A DNA stretch of 35,055 nt from assembly GCA_905339255.1 (NCBI GenBank), contig CAJPFO010000229.1, forward strand, positions 1 through 35,055. Reading direction: 5' to 3'. The position numbers and the translations under genes are program-made. The notes beneath the pieces were generated by a model. That model was not told the DNA's origin. It was given only the letters and a program-made list of their open reading frames with translations, and did not search any database. Source of the DNA: Myxococcaceae bacterium. Lineage in GTDB: Bacteria > Myxococcota_A > UBA9160. This document shows, piece after piece, positions 24,803 to 33,737 of this stretch. Positions within the stretch are counted from its first letter, which is position 1; each line of letters begins with the position of its first letter.

Positions 24803-26257
24803 GTGACGACGCCCGCACGAGCCCGACTCCTCGACGCACTGCGCGCGGCCGTGGGCGCCGATGCGCTGCTTTGCCGTGCCGAGGAACTCTTCGTCTACGA
24901 ATGCGACGGCCTCACGCATCATGCGGCGCGGCCTTTCGCGGTCGTGCTTCCACGCACGAGCGACGAGGTCGTCGAGATCGTCCGGGCCTGCGCGAAGGCC
25001 GGGGTCCCCTTCGTTCCCCGTGGCGCCGGGACGGGCCTCTCCGGAGGAGCCGTCGCCCTCGCCGACGGCGTCGTGATCGAATGCGCGCGCATGAACCGCG
25101 TGCTCGAGATCGATCCCGTCGACCGTGTCGCGGTCGTGCAGCCGGGCGTGGTCAACGCGGACCTCTCGAAGGTCGCAGCCCCGCACGGGCTCCATTTCGC
25201 CCCCGACCCCTCCTCGCAGCTCGCTTGCACGATCGGCGGGAACGTCGCCGAGAACTCGGGCGGCCCTCACACGCTCAAGTACGGGAGCACGACGGCGCAC
25301 GTACTCGCGCTCGAGCTCGTGCTTGCCGACGGCGATCGCGTCCGGATCGGCTCGCGGGCGGGAGGCGAGCCCGGCTACGACCTGGTCGGCGCCGTCGTGG
25401 GTGGCGAGGGGACGCTCGGCGTCGTGACCGAGGCGACGCTGCGTCTCACGCCGCTTCCCGAGGCCGTCGAGACGCTGCTCGGGATCTTTCCGGACGTGGT
25501 GTCGGCCTGCCACGCCGTGGGCGCCGTGATCCGATCCGGCCTCGTCCCTGCCGCGCTCGAGATCGTCGATCGGCGGACCATCGAAGCGGTCGAGGCGAGC
25601 GTCTATGCCGCGGGGCTTCCGCTCGACGCCGGCGCCGTCCTGATCGCCGAACTCGATGGTCCCGCCGTGGCGCTCCCGAGGCAGGTCGAGCGGGTGCGCG
25701 CACTCTGCGCCCGGGCCGGGGCGACACGCATCGAGGTCGCGCGCGACGCCGACGAGAGGCAGCGCTTCTGGAAAGCGCGCAAGGGGGCCTTCGGTGCGAT
25801 GGGAAGGCTCGCCCCGGACCTCTACGTGCACGACGCGGTCGTTCCCCGCTCGAAGCTTCCCGAAGTGCTCGCCGAGATCTGCGCGATCGGAGATCGTCAC
25901 GGGCTGCGGCTCTCGAACGTGTTCCACGCCGGCGATGGGAATCTGCATCCCAACATCTCGTTCGATCGCCGCGATGCGGACGAGATGGCGCGGGTGCTCG
26001 CCGCAGGCACCGAGATCCTCGAGCTCTGCGTCCGCGCGGGGGGTGTGATCAGCGGCGAGCACGGGATCGGAACGGAGAAGCAGGACTTCATGCCGCTTCT
26101 CTTCTCTCCGGACGATCTCGGCGCGATGCGGAGGCTCCGCGACGCGTTCGATCCCGACCATCGCTCGAACCCGGGAAAGATCTTTCCGACGACGCGTGCT
26201 TGCGTCGAATCGAACCCCAAGGCCCGGGGCTACGAGCGCGTGAGCTTCGACGCGTGA
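24803..26257 (+). CDS. glcD: Glycolate oxidase FAD-binding subunit GlcD
   Basis: The 484-residue protein uses a GTG start at 24803. The N-terminal PCMH-type FAD domain has VPRGAGTGLSGGAV (71-84), ACTIGGNVAENSGGPHTLKYG and GGEGTLGVVTEATL. The C-terminal substrate domain has NVFHAGDGNLHPNI (His375) and ISGEHGIGTEKQ (Ser417-Gly-Glu-His), which hold the active-site metal and His residues. It oxidises glycolate (or D-lactate-like 2-hydroxyacids) to glyoxylate and passes electrons through GlcE/GlcF to quinone. Its stop overlaps the start of glcE (GTGA), so the three subunits are translationally coupled. D-lactate dehydrogenase is the alternative reading, but the GlcE/GlcF neighbours settle it as glycolate oxidase type. 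Confidence 0.95.
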   Translation: MTTPARARLLDALRAAVGADALLCRAEELFVYECDGLTHHAARPFAVVLPRTSDEVVEIVRACAKAGVPFVPRGAGTGLSGGAVALADGVVIECARMNRVLEIDPVDRVAVVQPGVVNADLSKVAAPHGLHFAPDPSSQLACTIGGNVAENSGGPHTLKYGSTTAHVLALELVLADGDRVRIGSRAGGEPGYDLVGAVVGGEGTLGVVTEATLRLTPLPEAVETLLGIFPDVVSACHAVGAVIRSGLVPAALEIVDRRTIEAVEASVYAAGLPLDAGAVLIAELDGPAVALPRQVERVRALCARAGATRIEVARDADERQRFWKARKGAFGAMGRLAPDLYVHDAVVPRSKLPEVLAEICAIGDRHGLRLSNVFHAGDGNLHPNISFDRRDADEMARVLAAGTEILELCVRAGGVISGEHGIGTEKQDFMPLLFSPDDLGAMRRLRDAFDPDHRSNPGKIFPTTRACVESNPKARGYERVSFDA

Positions 26258-27489
26258 GCGCTCCGGTCGTGGCATCCGGGGCGCCGCCCGCGAGGGTTCT
26301 CGAGCCTCGCGACGCGCAGTCGCTCTCCGAAGCCGTGCGCGAGCTCGGCTCGCGCGGCGAAGCCGCGCTCGTCCGTGGGGCGGGGACCGAGCTTCCGGAG
26401 GGGAACCTCCCCGCGCGTGCGGACGTCGTGCTCTCGACGCTCGCGCTCCGGGGAATCGAGACCCTCGATGCCGACGAGGGCGTGGCGCGGGTGGCAGCCG
26501 GAACTCCCGTCGAGGCGCTCCGTGACGCGGCTCGAGAGGTCGGTCTCGACGTCCCGCTCGATCCGCCCTCGGCCCGCTCGACGATCGGCGGCGCGCTCGC
26601 CGCAGCGGCGCAGGGACCTCGATCGCTCGGTTTCGGGCGCGCGCGAGACGCGGTGCTCGGACTCGACGTCGTGCTCGGAAGCGGCGAGCGGACGCGCTGC
26701 GGTGGCCGGGTCGTGAAGAACGTGACGGGCTACGACCTCGCGAAGCTCTACGTGGGCTCGCTCGGCACGCTCGCGGTGCTGACGCATGCCTGGCTGCGGC
26801 TCCGTCCGGTCCCCGAGATGACGCAGGTGCTCATTGCCGTGGTCTCGGACGGGAGCGCGAGTTTCGAAGCGGCCCTCACCGCGGCGAGGCTCCCGGGCGC
26901 AAGCGCCGTCGCACTCGTCGACGCTCCGCTCGCGGCCGAGGCGGGACCATTTCTCCCTGAAGCCGGCGAGGGAAGGCTGGTGTTGATCGCCGAACTCGCC
27001 GCGGACGAGCCCGTGGTTGCTGCCGGGGCGACGCAGCTCGCCGCAAGCGTCGGCGCCGAGCGCGCGAGCGAGGACGCCGTGGCGCTCCTGCGGTCGATCG
27101 AGGGCTCGCGCGGGGAGCCTCGCTTCGCCGATACGCTCCGCTTTCGGGTGACGTCGCGAGCCGCGCGGCTCGAGGCGGCGTACGGTGTGCTCCGCCGCGC
27201 CGGCGCGCACGTCGTCGTCCATCCCGGGCTCGGGCTTCTCGCGGCTCGCTTCCACGTCGACCCGGACGCCGGGACCGAACGGATCGACGCGTGCTTCGCT
27301 GCCGCGAACGCCTCCGCGAAGGCCGGAGAAGGGAGCGCGCGACTCGTCGCGGGACCCGCGGCCGCACGCGCGGGGCGCGACGTCTTCGGCCCCGAGCCCG
27401 AGCCACGCGCGATCCTCTCGAGGCTTCGAGCGAGCTTCGATCCGAAGCGGGTCTTGAACCCCGGAATCATGGCGGGCCGGATCGCATGA
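26254..27489 (+). CDS. glcE: Glycolate oxidase subunit GlcE
   Basis: The 411-residue protein starts at the GTG at 26254, inside the glcD stop (GTGA). It is a shorter FAD/PCMH-type paralogue of GlcD: VRGAGTELPEGNLP in place of the usual FAD loop, PSARSTIGGALAAAAQGPRS, and CGGRVVKNVTGYDLAKLYVGS with the conserved NVTGYD(L/M) signature of GlcE, then a weak C-terminal part ending FDPKRVLNPGIMAGR. It is needed for activity of the GlcDEF complex at the inner membrane. The N-terminal ~18 residues are low-complexity. Its stop overlaps the ATG of glcF (ATGA). Confidence 0.93.
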   Translation: MSAPVVASGAPPARVLEPRDAQSLSEAVRELGSRGEAALVRGAGTELPEGNLPARADVVLSTLALRGIETLDADEGVARVAAGTPVEALRDAAREVGLDVPLDPPSARSTIGGALAAAAQGPRSLGFGRARDAVLGLDVVLGSGERTRCGGRVVKNVTGYDLAKLYVGSLGTLAVLTHAWLRLRPVPEMTQVLIAVVSDGSASFEAALTAARLPGASAVALVDAPLAAEAGPFLPEAGEGRLVLIAELAADEPVVAAGATQLAASVGAERASEDAVALLRSIEGSRGEPRFADTLRFRVTSRAARLEAAYGVLRRAGAHVVVHPGLGLLAARFHVDPDAGTERIDACFAAANASAKAGEGSARLVAGPAAARAGRDVFGPEPEPRAILSRLRASFDPKRVLNPGIMAGRIA

Positions 27490-28778
27490 GCATCGGGCCC
27501 AAAGAAACGACCGAGGCGATCGCACTCTACACCCGGAGCCTCGATTGCGTCCATTGCGGGCTCTGCCTCCCGACCTGCCCGACGTATCGCGAGACGGGCC
27601 GCGAGTCGTCATCGCCGCGCGGGCGTATCTACCTCGCGCGCGGCGTGGCAGAAGGGAAGCTCGCGCTCTCCGACGCCGTCGCCGAGGAGATGTATCTCTG
27701 CCTCGGCTGTCGCGCGTGCGAGACGGCATGCCCTTCCGGGGTCCGCTTCGGATCCCTCCTCGAGCAGATGCGCGCCGAGGTCGAGCGCGTGGGCCTGCGG
27801 CGCGGCCCCGCGAAGCGGATCGAATCGTTCCTGCTCCGCCATGTCGTTCCGCATCCGAGGCGGCTTCGGGCCGCGATCAGCGTCGTGCGCGCGATCCAGG
27901 CGGTTCGGCTCGACGCGCTCGCGCTCCGCCTCGCGCCGGCGGGGCTTCGCGAGCGGATCGCGCTCGCGCCGAGGGTCCCCCACGCGCGGGATCGTGCGCC
28001 GCTTCCGCGCCTCGTACGCGCGCACGGCGAGCGCCGCGGACGCGTCGGCTTCTTCGTCGGCTGCATCATGCCGGAGCTCTTCGGCGACGTGAACCACGCG
28101 ACCGTTCGCGTGCTCGCCCGCAACGGATTCGACGTCGTCGTTGCCGAGGGACAGGGCTGCTGCGGAGCGCTCCATGCGCACGCGGGAGATCGCGAGACCG
28201 CGAAGCGGCTCGCCGCAAGGAACGTCGCGGCGTTCGCCGCGGCGGGAGTCGACGTCGTCATCTCGAATGCCGCCGGCTGCGGTGCGGCGCTCCGCGAGGT
28301 CGGCGAGTGGCTTCCGGCCACCGGGGACGTCCTCGCACGCCGGGTTCGCGACGTGTCGGAGTTCCTCGACGCCGAAGGGCTTCGTCCGCCGCCGACTCCC
28401 TTCCCGCGGCGAGTCTGCTACGACGATCCGTGTCATCTCCTCCACGGCCAGCAGGTCGAAGCGGCGCCGCGGCGCCTTCTCCGACAGATCCCCGGGCTCG
28501 TGCTCGTGGCGCACGATGATGCGGCCGCCTGTTGCGGTGCGGCGGGAATCTACAACCTCACGCATCCCGAGATGTCGCGCGCCGTCCTCGCACGCAAGAT
28601 GCGCTCGCTCGCGAGCGCCGACCCCGACGTGATCGCGACGGGGAATCCGGGCTGCATGATGCAGCTTCGGGCGGGTGTCGTGGAGCACGGCCTGCGCGCC
28701 GAGGTGCTCCATCCGGTCACGCTCATGGACCGCGCCTACGGCGGCGGCCGCAGCGTCGGCGAGCCGCCCTACTTGTAG
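27486..28778 (+). CDS. glcF: Glycolate oxidase iron-sulfur subunit GlcF
   Basis: The 430-residue protein starts at the ATG at 27486, overlapping the glcE stop. Two ferredoxin-type 4Fe-4S motifs lie at the N-terminus: CVHCGLCLPTCP (Cys21, 24, 27, 31) and CLGCRACETACPSG (Cys72, 75, 78, 82). Two CCG domains follow, with GQGCCGALHAHAGD and AACCGAAGIYNL, and PGCMMQLRAG near the end. It carries electrons from the flavin subunits to the respiratory chain. Length and motif set are normal. The gene ends convergently with the large lipoprotein gene, the two stops sharing a 10-base overlap in CTACTTGTAG. Confidence 0.95.
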   Translation: MSIGPKETTEAIALYTRSLDCVHCGLCLPTCPTYRETGRESSSPRGRIYLARGVAEGKLALSDAVAEEMYLCLGCRACETACPSGVRFGSLLEQMRAEVERVGLRRGPAKRIESFLLRHVVPHPRRLRAAISVVRAIQAVRLDALALRLAPAGLRERIALAPRVPHARDRAPLPRLVRAHGERRGRVGFFVGCIMPELFGDVNHATVRVLARNGFDVVVAEGQGCCGALHAHAGDRETAKRLAARNVAAFAAAGVDVVISNAAGCGAALREVGEWLPATGDVLARRVRDVSEFLDAEGLRPPPTPFPRRVCYDDPCHLLHGQQVEAAPRRLLRQIPGLVLVAHDDAAACCGAAGIYNLTHPEMSRAVLARKMRSLASADPDVIATGNPGCMMQLRAGVVEHGLRAEVLHPVTLMDRAYGGGRSVGEPPYL

Positions 28779-31078
28779 AGGATCGCGTCGGGCGTCGGCT
28801 TCGGCGTCCGGATCCTCGGGAAGGCACCGAGGCCGAGGCTCGGGAGCGATCCCTGCAGGACGAGGTCGACGGGGAGGATCGATTCGCGCCCGCGGACGAG
28901 GCCGTAGCGGTCGCGAAGCCCCTCGAACACGTAGCTCGATTCCGCCGACGGCCGGAGGTCTGCGTTCTCCGCGACCCCGAGCTTGGCGGCTTCGAAGAAG
29001 AGATCGCGCTGCGCATCGAAAGCCTGATCGTTGTCGGAGTCGATGAGCTCGTTCCGGATCGCGGTCTCCTCGAGAAGGGCCACCACACGCGAGAGCCGCT
29101 CGGCAGAGATCTGCTTCCGCTGGAGCGCCGGAGGATCGTCCTCGCTCTTGCCCTTCGCGACGAAGCGGAGCTCGAGCAGGAGCCCGCCCGCCAGCACCAC
29201 GCCTTCGGGATGGAGCTCGCCGTTTCGGAGATCTCCGTCCATCACGATCGGTTGCAGGCCGAGCCCGTCCGTTCCGGCGACTCGGGGGTTCTCGAGGAGG
29301 AAGTTCCGCGTGAGACGCACCTGCTGCGGCGTCGCTCGGCCGACCTCCTCGCGAACGAAGTTCCCGGCCTCGTGTCCGGCAGCGGTGTCCGGAAAGTCCT
29401 GCGCGGCCTGCCGTGCCAGCATGATCCGCATGTCGCGCCGCTTCTCCGCCCGAGCGATCTCGAGGAGCTGCGCCGCAGCCTTCTCGCGGAGCTCGGCGAG
29501 GGTCTCGGGATCGATCGCCTCGCTCGCTCGCGCGAGCTCGTAGGCACGCATGTGAGCGCCGTCGTCGATCTCCTCGCCGAGGAGGTACTCGCGCATCGCC
29601 GGGGCGTATTCACCGTCTGGGTTCCGCTTCAGGTAGGCGCGCGCGTGCTGCGAAGGCGTCCGCCCGAAGGTGTTCTTGTCCATCCACGGATAGCGAACGA
29701 TCCGTGCCGGAAGCGAGGTGACGATGTCGACGAGCGTCGGCACCTCGATCAGCCACTCGACCGGGCGCGGAAGGTCGCGGTCCCGAGCGCCGCTCGCGAG
29801 GGGGCCGAAGAGGACCCAGCTCGCTTTCGCGCCGCGCTGCTTCGAGCGGGCCGCGAGGAAAGCGCCGTAGGGGTTGCTGTCGGGGCTCGTGACGAGGAGC
29901 CCCGCGTGCCGCGCCATGTTCGGCCCGTCCGGATCGTCCTCTCCGTCGGAGAGGTCGGCGAGGGCCTCCCACATCTCGGTCTCGTGTCCGGCCTCGCCGA
30001 GCGCGATGGCACGAGCGAAGAGCGCCTCGTCGGCGAGATCGCCGTCTGGCTCCCGGTCGAGGAGCCTGCGCGCCTCGCCGGCGACGTCCCCGTTCGGCGC
30101 GAGGAGTGCGACGGCGAGCGTTCGCGCGTCGGGAGGGGCCACCTCGCCCGGGGCTCCTGCCGCGACGTCGACCGCGCGCTCGCGTTCGCTTCTCTCGTGA
30201 GCGAGCTGCTCTGCCGCGCGGTCGCGGAGCTCCGTCGCTTCGGCATCCTCCGGAACGAAGCGGAGCGCGCGTTCGGTCGCGACGAGCGCGACGCGTGCGT
30301 TTCCCGAATCGAGTGCGCGTCGCGCGGTGCGGAGCGCCCGGTCGCGATGTGTTTGCGCGAGGCGGACCTCGTCGGCTTCGACCTGCTCCGCCACCTCCGT
30401 TGCGCCGGGGGCATCCGGACTCTGTGCGAGAAAACGCTTCTCCTGGACGAGCGCCTGTCGCTCGTGGACGCCGAGCTCGTCCTCGAGATGTTTCTCGATC
30501 GCGAAGCTCAGGAGCGCCCTCCCGAGGCCCGCGAGTGCCGTCACGCCCGAGAGCGCCGCACGGCCGATCGGCTCGGCCAGCCGGTTGACGACCCCGGCGA
30601 GCGCCGTCACCCGGGCATCGCGCCGTCGTGCGGCCGCGAGGCGAAGCGGCTCGTCGTTCACCGTCTGCTCGAGCCGCGTTCGAGTCGCTGGATCGAGATC
30701 GTCGCGGTCGAGGAGCGCCTCGGCGTTCGCGATGTAGGCCTCGTGATCGTCTCGTGCCGCGCTCGCGAGGTCGGTCGCAACGGGAACGAGACCCGTCGGG
30801 CTCCCGAGACTTCCGCGCTGCTCTTCGTCGAGAGCGTTCAGACGCGAGAGATGCCGCGCGACGCCGGGTTGGTCACCGACGAGCGCAGCGGCCGCCAGGT
30901 CGCGTGCCGCGAGGTCGGCGTCGTCGGGAACGATCGCCCGGGGTTGCGGAAGCGGCTCGACGGCGGGGGCGACCGGGACCCCGCGGGCGCTCGAGCACGC
31001 GACTTGACCCAGCGCGATCGCGATCGCGATCGCGATCGTGGCGCCGAGCCCCGTGGGCTCACTGCGTGAAGCGATCAC
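28769..31078 (-). CDS. Large lipoprotein of unknown function with a TPR-like region
   Basis: The 769-residue protein uses a GTG start at 31078, overlapping the previous gene by 20 bases. The signal segment ATIAIAIAIALGQVAC is encoded partly by a hexanucleotide repeat and ends at Cys28, a lipobox-like but imperfect site. A helix-rich N-terminal part (~50-300) includes a possible second membrane-active segment (VTALAGLGRALLSFAI, ~170-185) and TPR-like pairs (ARRALDSGNARVALVATERAL, then FVPEDAEATEL). The C-terminal 400 residues are mixed, with PARIVRYPWMDKNTFGRTPSQ and VDLVLQGSLPSLGL as distinctive strings. I recognise no catalytic motif. Being in one transcript with another lipoprotein and cimA suggests a cell-envelope role carried along with a metabolic gene, but no function can be named. 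Confidence 0.75.
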   Translation of the reverse strand: MIASRSEPTGLGATIAIAIAIALGQVACSSARGVPVAPAVEPLPQPRAIVPDDADLAARDLAAAALVGDQPGVARHLSRLNALDEEQRGSLGSPTGLVPVATDLASAARDDHEAYIANAEALLDRDDLDPATRTRLEQTVNDEPLRLAAARRRDARVTALAGVVNRLAEPIGRAALSGVTALAGLGRALLSFAIEKHLEDELGVHERQALVQEKRFLAQSPDAPGATEVAEQVEADEVRLAQTHRDRALRTARRALDSGNARVALVATERALRFVPEDAEATELRDRAAEQLAHERSERERAVDVAAGAPGEVAPPDARTLAVALLAPNGDVAGEARRLLDREPDGDLADEALFARAIALGEAGHETEMWEALADLSDGEDDPDGPNMARHAGLLVTSPDSNPYGAFLAARSKQRGAKASWVLFGPLASGARDRDLPRPVEWLIEVPTLVDIVTSLPARIVRYPWMDKNTFGRTPSQHARAYLKRNPDGEYAPAMREYLLGEEIDDGAHMRAYELARASEAIDPETLAELREKAAAQLLEIARAEKRRDMRIMLARQAAQDFPDTAAGHEAGNFVREEVGRATPQQVRLTRNFLLENPRVAGTDGLGLQPIVMDGDLRNGELHPEGVVLAGGLLLELRFVAKGKSEDDPPALQRKQISAERLSRVVALLEETAIRNELIDSDNDQAFDAQRDLFFEAAKLGVAENADLRPSAESSYVFEGLRDRYGLVRGRESILPVDLVLQGSLPSLGLGAFPRIRTPKPTPDAILYK
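31014..31037 (-). repeat. Hexanucleotide repeat (GCGATC)4 in a signal-peptide coding region
   Basis: Four perfect copies of GCGATC, read on the minus strand as alternating ATC and GCG codons that encode the Ile-Ala core of the lipoprotein signal peptide. Copy-number change would keep the frame and shorten or lengthen the hydrophobic core by two residues per unit. Confidence 0.85.
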
Positions 31079-32063
31079 GGTCCACCTTCATCGTGAAAGC
31101 GAGAAAGGCCTCGAGACGCTGCGTGGCTGCGATCTTCTCGGGCGTTCCGTCCTGGTTCGCGACCGACTGGTAGAGTCGCGACGCGGCGTCGACGAGTTCC
31201 TGGAACGTCGGCGGATCGAAGCGCAGCCCTTCCGGCGGATTCGCCTTCACGTAGTCGTCGGCGAGCGCGGCGTAGAGGTCGGCGAGCCCGAGGACGTGCA
31301 TGTTGGCGAGCTTGCTCTCGCGATGCTGGATCACGAGCTGCTGCTGTTCGGCGAGCGCGCGGACGTTTCCGTCGGGCGAAAGGCGGCGCGAAGCGACGAA
31401 GAAGCCGGCGCGGGCCATGTCGGCGCGTTCGATCTCCTCCTGGATGAGGATCGCGTAGTGCGTTCCCTCGGCTTGAGGTCGGAGCGCTTCGAGGAGCGCT
31501 TTGCGCCGTTCGGACGCGTCGACGACGCCCTTCTCGTCGGTCGGAGGCGGATCCACTTCGTCATCCTCACCGGGCGGTCTCGCGGAATCGAAGCCGATCC
31601 GCGCCGCCTCGTCGAGCGCGTCGCAGAGCGCGGCGCTGCGCTGTGCCTCGCGCTCGAGCTCGGGGGTCCTCGCCGAGACACGCCGGTAGTTCTGTGCGGC
31701 GAGATCGAAGGCGCGAAGCCGCTCGAGCGCACGGCCCTTCGCAAAGGCGATCACGTCGTCGTAGTGCCCTGCGCGCAGGGCATCCGCATGGACCCGCTCG
31801 AGGTTCTCGAGCCGGAGCAGCGACCCCCGGAAGACGTTCCGGCCCGTCACGTCGCGCGCCGCCTCGAAGCGGTAGGTGTCGTCGGGCACGTGCTTCCGCA
31901 GCACGGCGACGATCTCGAGAACGTTCTCGCTCGGGCGGAAGCGCGGGTCGGGAGGGGGCGTCGATGCGCACGCTGCGGCGCCGAGCGCCGCGAAGGCGAT
32001 CGCGAATGCCCGCTTCGCGATCCCCCTCGGCGCGCCGCTGCCGCGCGCGACCGGCCGGCTCAC
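31059..32063 (-). CDS. Lipoprotein of unknown function, helical-repeat type
   Basis: The 334-residue protein starts at the GTG at 32063, sharing GTGA with the cimA stop; the open frame upstream is a shadow. The signal peptide (AKRAFAIAFAALGAAAC) ends at Cys32, then ASTPPPDPRF. The mature part is largely helical: VLEIVAVLRKHVPDDTYRFE, HYDDVIAFAKGRALERL, FDLAAQNYRRVSARTPELE (TPR-like), an acidic linker (~185-200), and LYAALADDYVKANPPEGL, ending EAFLAFTMKVDRDRFTQ. There are no catalytic motifs. It overlaps the following lipoprotein gene by 20 bases. The pair probably act together at the outer membrane. I do not recognise the family. Confidence 0.75.
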   Translation of the reverse strand: MSRPVARGSGAPRGIAKRAFAIAFAALGAAACASTPPPDPRFRPSENVLEIVAVLRKHVPDDTYRFEAARDVTGRNVFRGSLLRLENLERVHADALRAGHYDDVIAFAKGRALERLRAFDLAAQNYRRVSARTPELEREAQRSAALCDALDEAARIGFDSARPPGEDDEVDPPPTDEKGVVDASERRKALLEALRPQAEGTHYAILIQEEIERADMARAGFFVASRRLSPDGNVRALAEQQQLVIQHRESKLANMHVLGLADLYAALADDYVKANPPEGLRFDPPTFQELVDAASRLYQSVANQDGTPEKIAATQRLEAFLAFTMKVDRDRFTQ

Positions 32064-33637
32064 CGCGGGGGAGCCCTTCGGCGGCGCTTCGTGGCGACGG
32101 CGTTCAGCATCTTCTCGGTCGCGATCACCGCGGCCGCCATCTGGTCCGAGTCGACCCCGAGCGTCGAGAACGAGCTTTCCCCCGCGCCTCGCCCGCGCCA
32201 CGTGATGAGCGTCTCGACGAGCGCCTCCGTCCGGCCTCCGGGCGGGATCCGGACCCGGAAGTCCTCGAGGCGCGGAATCTCGATCTCGAAGCGGCGGGCC
32301 GCCTTCACGATCGCCTTCATGAACGCGTCGTAGCCCCCGTCTCCGGAGGCCCTCGCGCTCATGCGTTCGCCATCGACCGCGAGCTCGACCTCGGCCTCGG
32401 GCGGCTGGCTCGATCCCACGCTCACGCGGTAGCTCGAGACGCGAACCGGCCGGTCGTCGGGGCGACCGAGCACGTCCGCGATGATGTAGGGGAGATCGGC
32501 GGGCGAGACCTCGTGCTTCTTGTCGCCGAGTTGGACGATCCGCTCGAGAACGCGGGTCCGCTCGTCCTCCGAGAGCTCGATGCCGAGCTCCTTCAGGTTG
32601 TGGACGAGAGAGGCCTTTCCCGAGAGCTTCCCGAGCGCGTAGCGCCGCGCACGTCCGAAGCGCGCCGGAGCCAGTGCGCTCGCGTAGAGATCGCCCTTGG
32701 CGTCGCCGTCGGCGTGGATCCCACCCGTTTGCGTGAAGACGTCACGTCCGACGATCGGCGCGTTCCCGGGAACCGCCTTTCCGCTGAAGGTCTCGACGAG
32801 GCGCGTCACGTTGGCGAGCTGCGTCTCGTCGACGCCGGTGCGGAAGTCGGTGAAATCGTGGATCGCGGCGACCACCTCTGCGAGGCGCGTGTTTCCCGCG
32901 CGCTCGCCCATCCCGTTCACGCTGGTATGGACGCCTGCGACCCCGGCCCGGACGGCCGCCAGGCAGTTGCCGTTGGCGAGCCCGTAGTCGTTGTGGCCGT
33001 GGAACTCGAAGGCCACCCGCGGCCAGGTGTCCGTCATGAGACCGACATAGCGCTTCGTGGTCTCGGGGGAGAGAATGCCGAGGGTGTCGGGGAGGTAGAT
33101 CCTCGCGACCTCGAGCTCGCGCAGGAGCTCGACCATCGCGAAGACGTAGTCGAACGACTCGCGTACGCCGTTCGACCAATCCTCGAGGTAGACGTTCACG
33201 CGCACCTTTGCGGCGTGCGCGCGCTGAACCGTCTCCGCGACGCGGCGGCGGTGCTGGTCCGGCGCCTGTCGGAGCTGCCCGCGGCAGTGCTTCTCGGAGC
33301 CCTTGGCGAGCAGGTTCATCACGCGGCCGCCGACGCTGCGGATCCACTTGACCGAGAGGTCGCCGTCCGTGTAGCCCATGATCTCGACGCGCTCGGCGAG
33401 GCCCTCGCGGCGGGCCCACGAGCAGATCCGCCGCGCGGCCTGCTCTTCGCCTTCGGAGACCCGGGTCTGCGCGATTTCGATCCGATCGACCCCCACTTCG
33501 GTCAGCAGGACGCGGGCGAGCTGGAGCTTCTCCGCGGGCGTGTACGAGACGTCGGGGGTCTGCTCGCCGTCGCGGAGCGTGGTGTCCATGACGGCGATCC
33601 GGGAGGCAGTGCGCTTCGATCGCTCGGAGGGGGGCAT
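32060..33637 (-). CDS. cimA: (R)-citramalate synthase, Leptospira type
   Basis: The 525-residue protein starts at the ATG at 33637; no strong ribosome site is seen and Met17 is a fallback. The catalytic TIM barrel begins DTTLRDGEQTPDVSYT (18-33). It matches the Leptospira citramalate synthase in VDRIEIAQTRVSEGE, VNVYLEDWSNGVRES, IYLPDTLGILSPE, FEFHGHNDYGLANGN (metal His213, His215) and IVGRDVFTQTGGIHADGD. The C-terminal LeuA-type regulatory domain has GDGGYDAFMKAI, RIPPGGRTEALVETLITW and AVIATEKMLNAV. The enzyme condenses pyruvate and acetyl-CoA to citramalate, the threonine-independent route to isoleucine, and in Leptospira it is inhibited by isoleucine through this domain. Two lipoprotein genes overlap it downstream. 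A 2-isopropylmalate synthase is the alternative, less likely given the motif match. Confidence 0.92.
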   Translation of the reverse strand: MPPSERSKRTASRIAVMDTTLRDGEQTPDVSYTPAEKLQLARVLLTEVGVDRIEIAQTRVSEGEEQAARRICSWARREGLAERVEIMGYTDGDLSVKWIRSVGGRVMNLLAKGSEKHCRGQLRQAPDQHRRRVAETVQRAHAAKVRVNVYLEDWSNGVRESFDYVFAMVELLRELEVARIYLPDTLGILSPETTKRYVGLMTDTWPRVAFEFHGHNDYGLANGNCLAAVRAGVAGVHTSVNGMGERAGNTRLAEVVAAIHDFTDFRTGVDETQLANVTRLVETFSGKAVPGNAPIVGRDVFTQTGGIHADGDAKGDLYASALAPARFGRARRYALGKLSGKASLVHNLKELGIELSEDERTRVLERIVQLGDKKHEVSPADLPYIIADVLGRPDDRPVRVSSYRVSVGSSQPPEAEVELAVDGERMSARASGDGGYDAFMKAIVKAARRFEIEIPRLEDFRVRIPPGGRTEALVETLITWRGRGAGESSFSTLGVDSDQMAAAVIATEKMLNAVATKRRRRAPPR

Positions 33638-33737
33638 CGGCTGGCGAGGGTAGCCCTTCCGGGGCGGGACCGGCGGCCCACGGTACGGCGGGTCTCCCGG
33701 CTGCGGTCACCCGGCGGGCGGGGGTAGCGTTCCGGTC

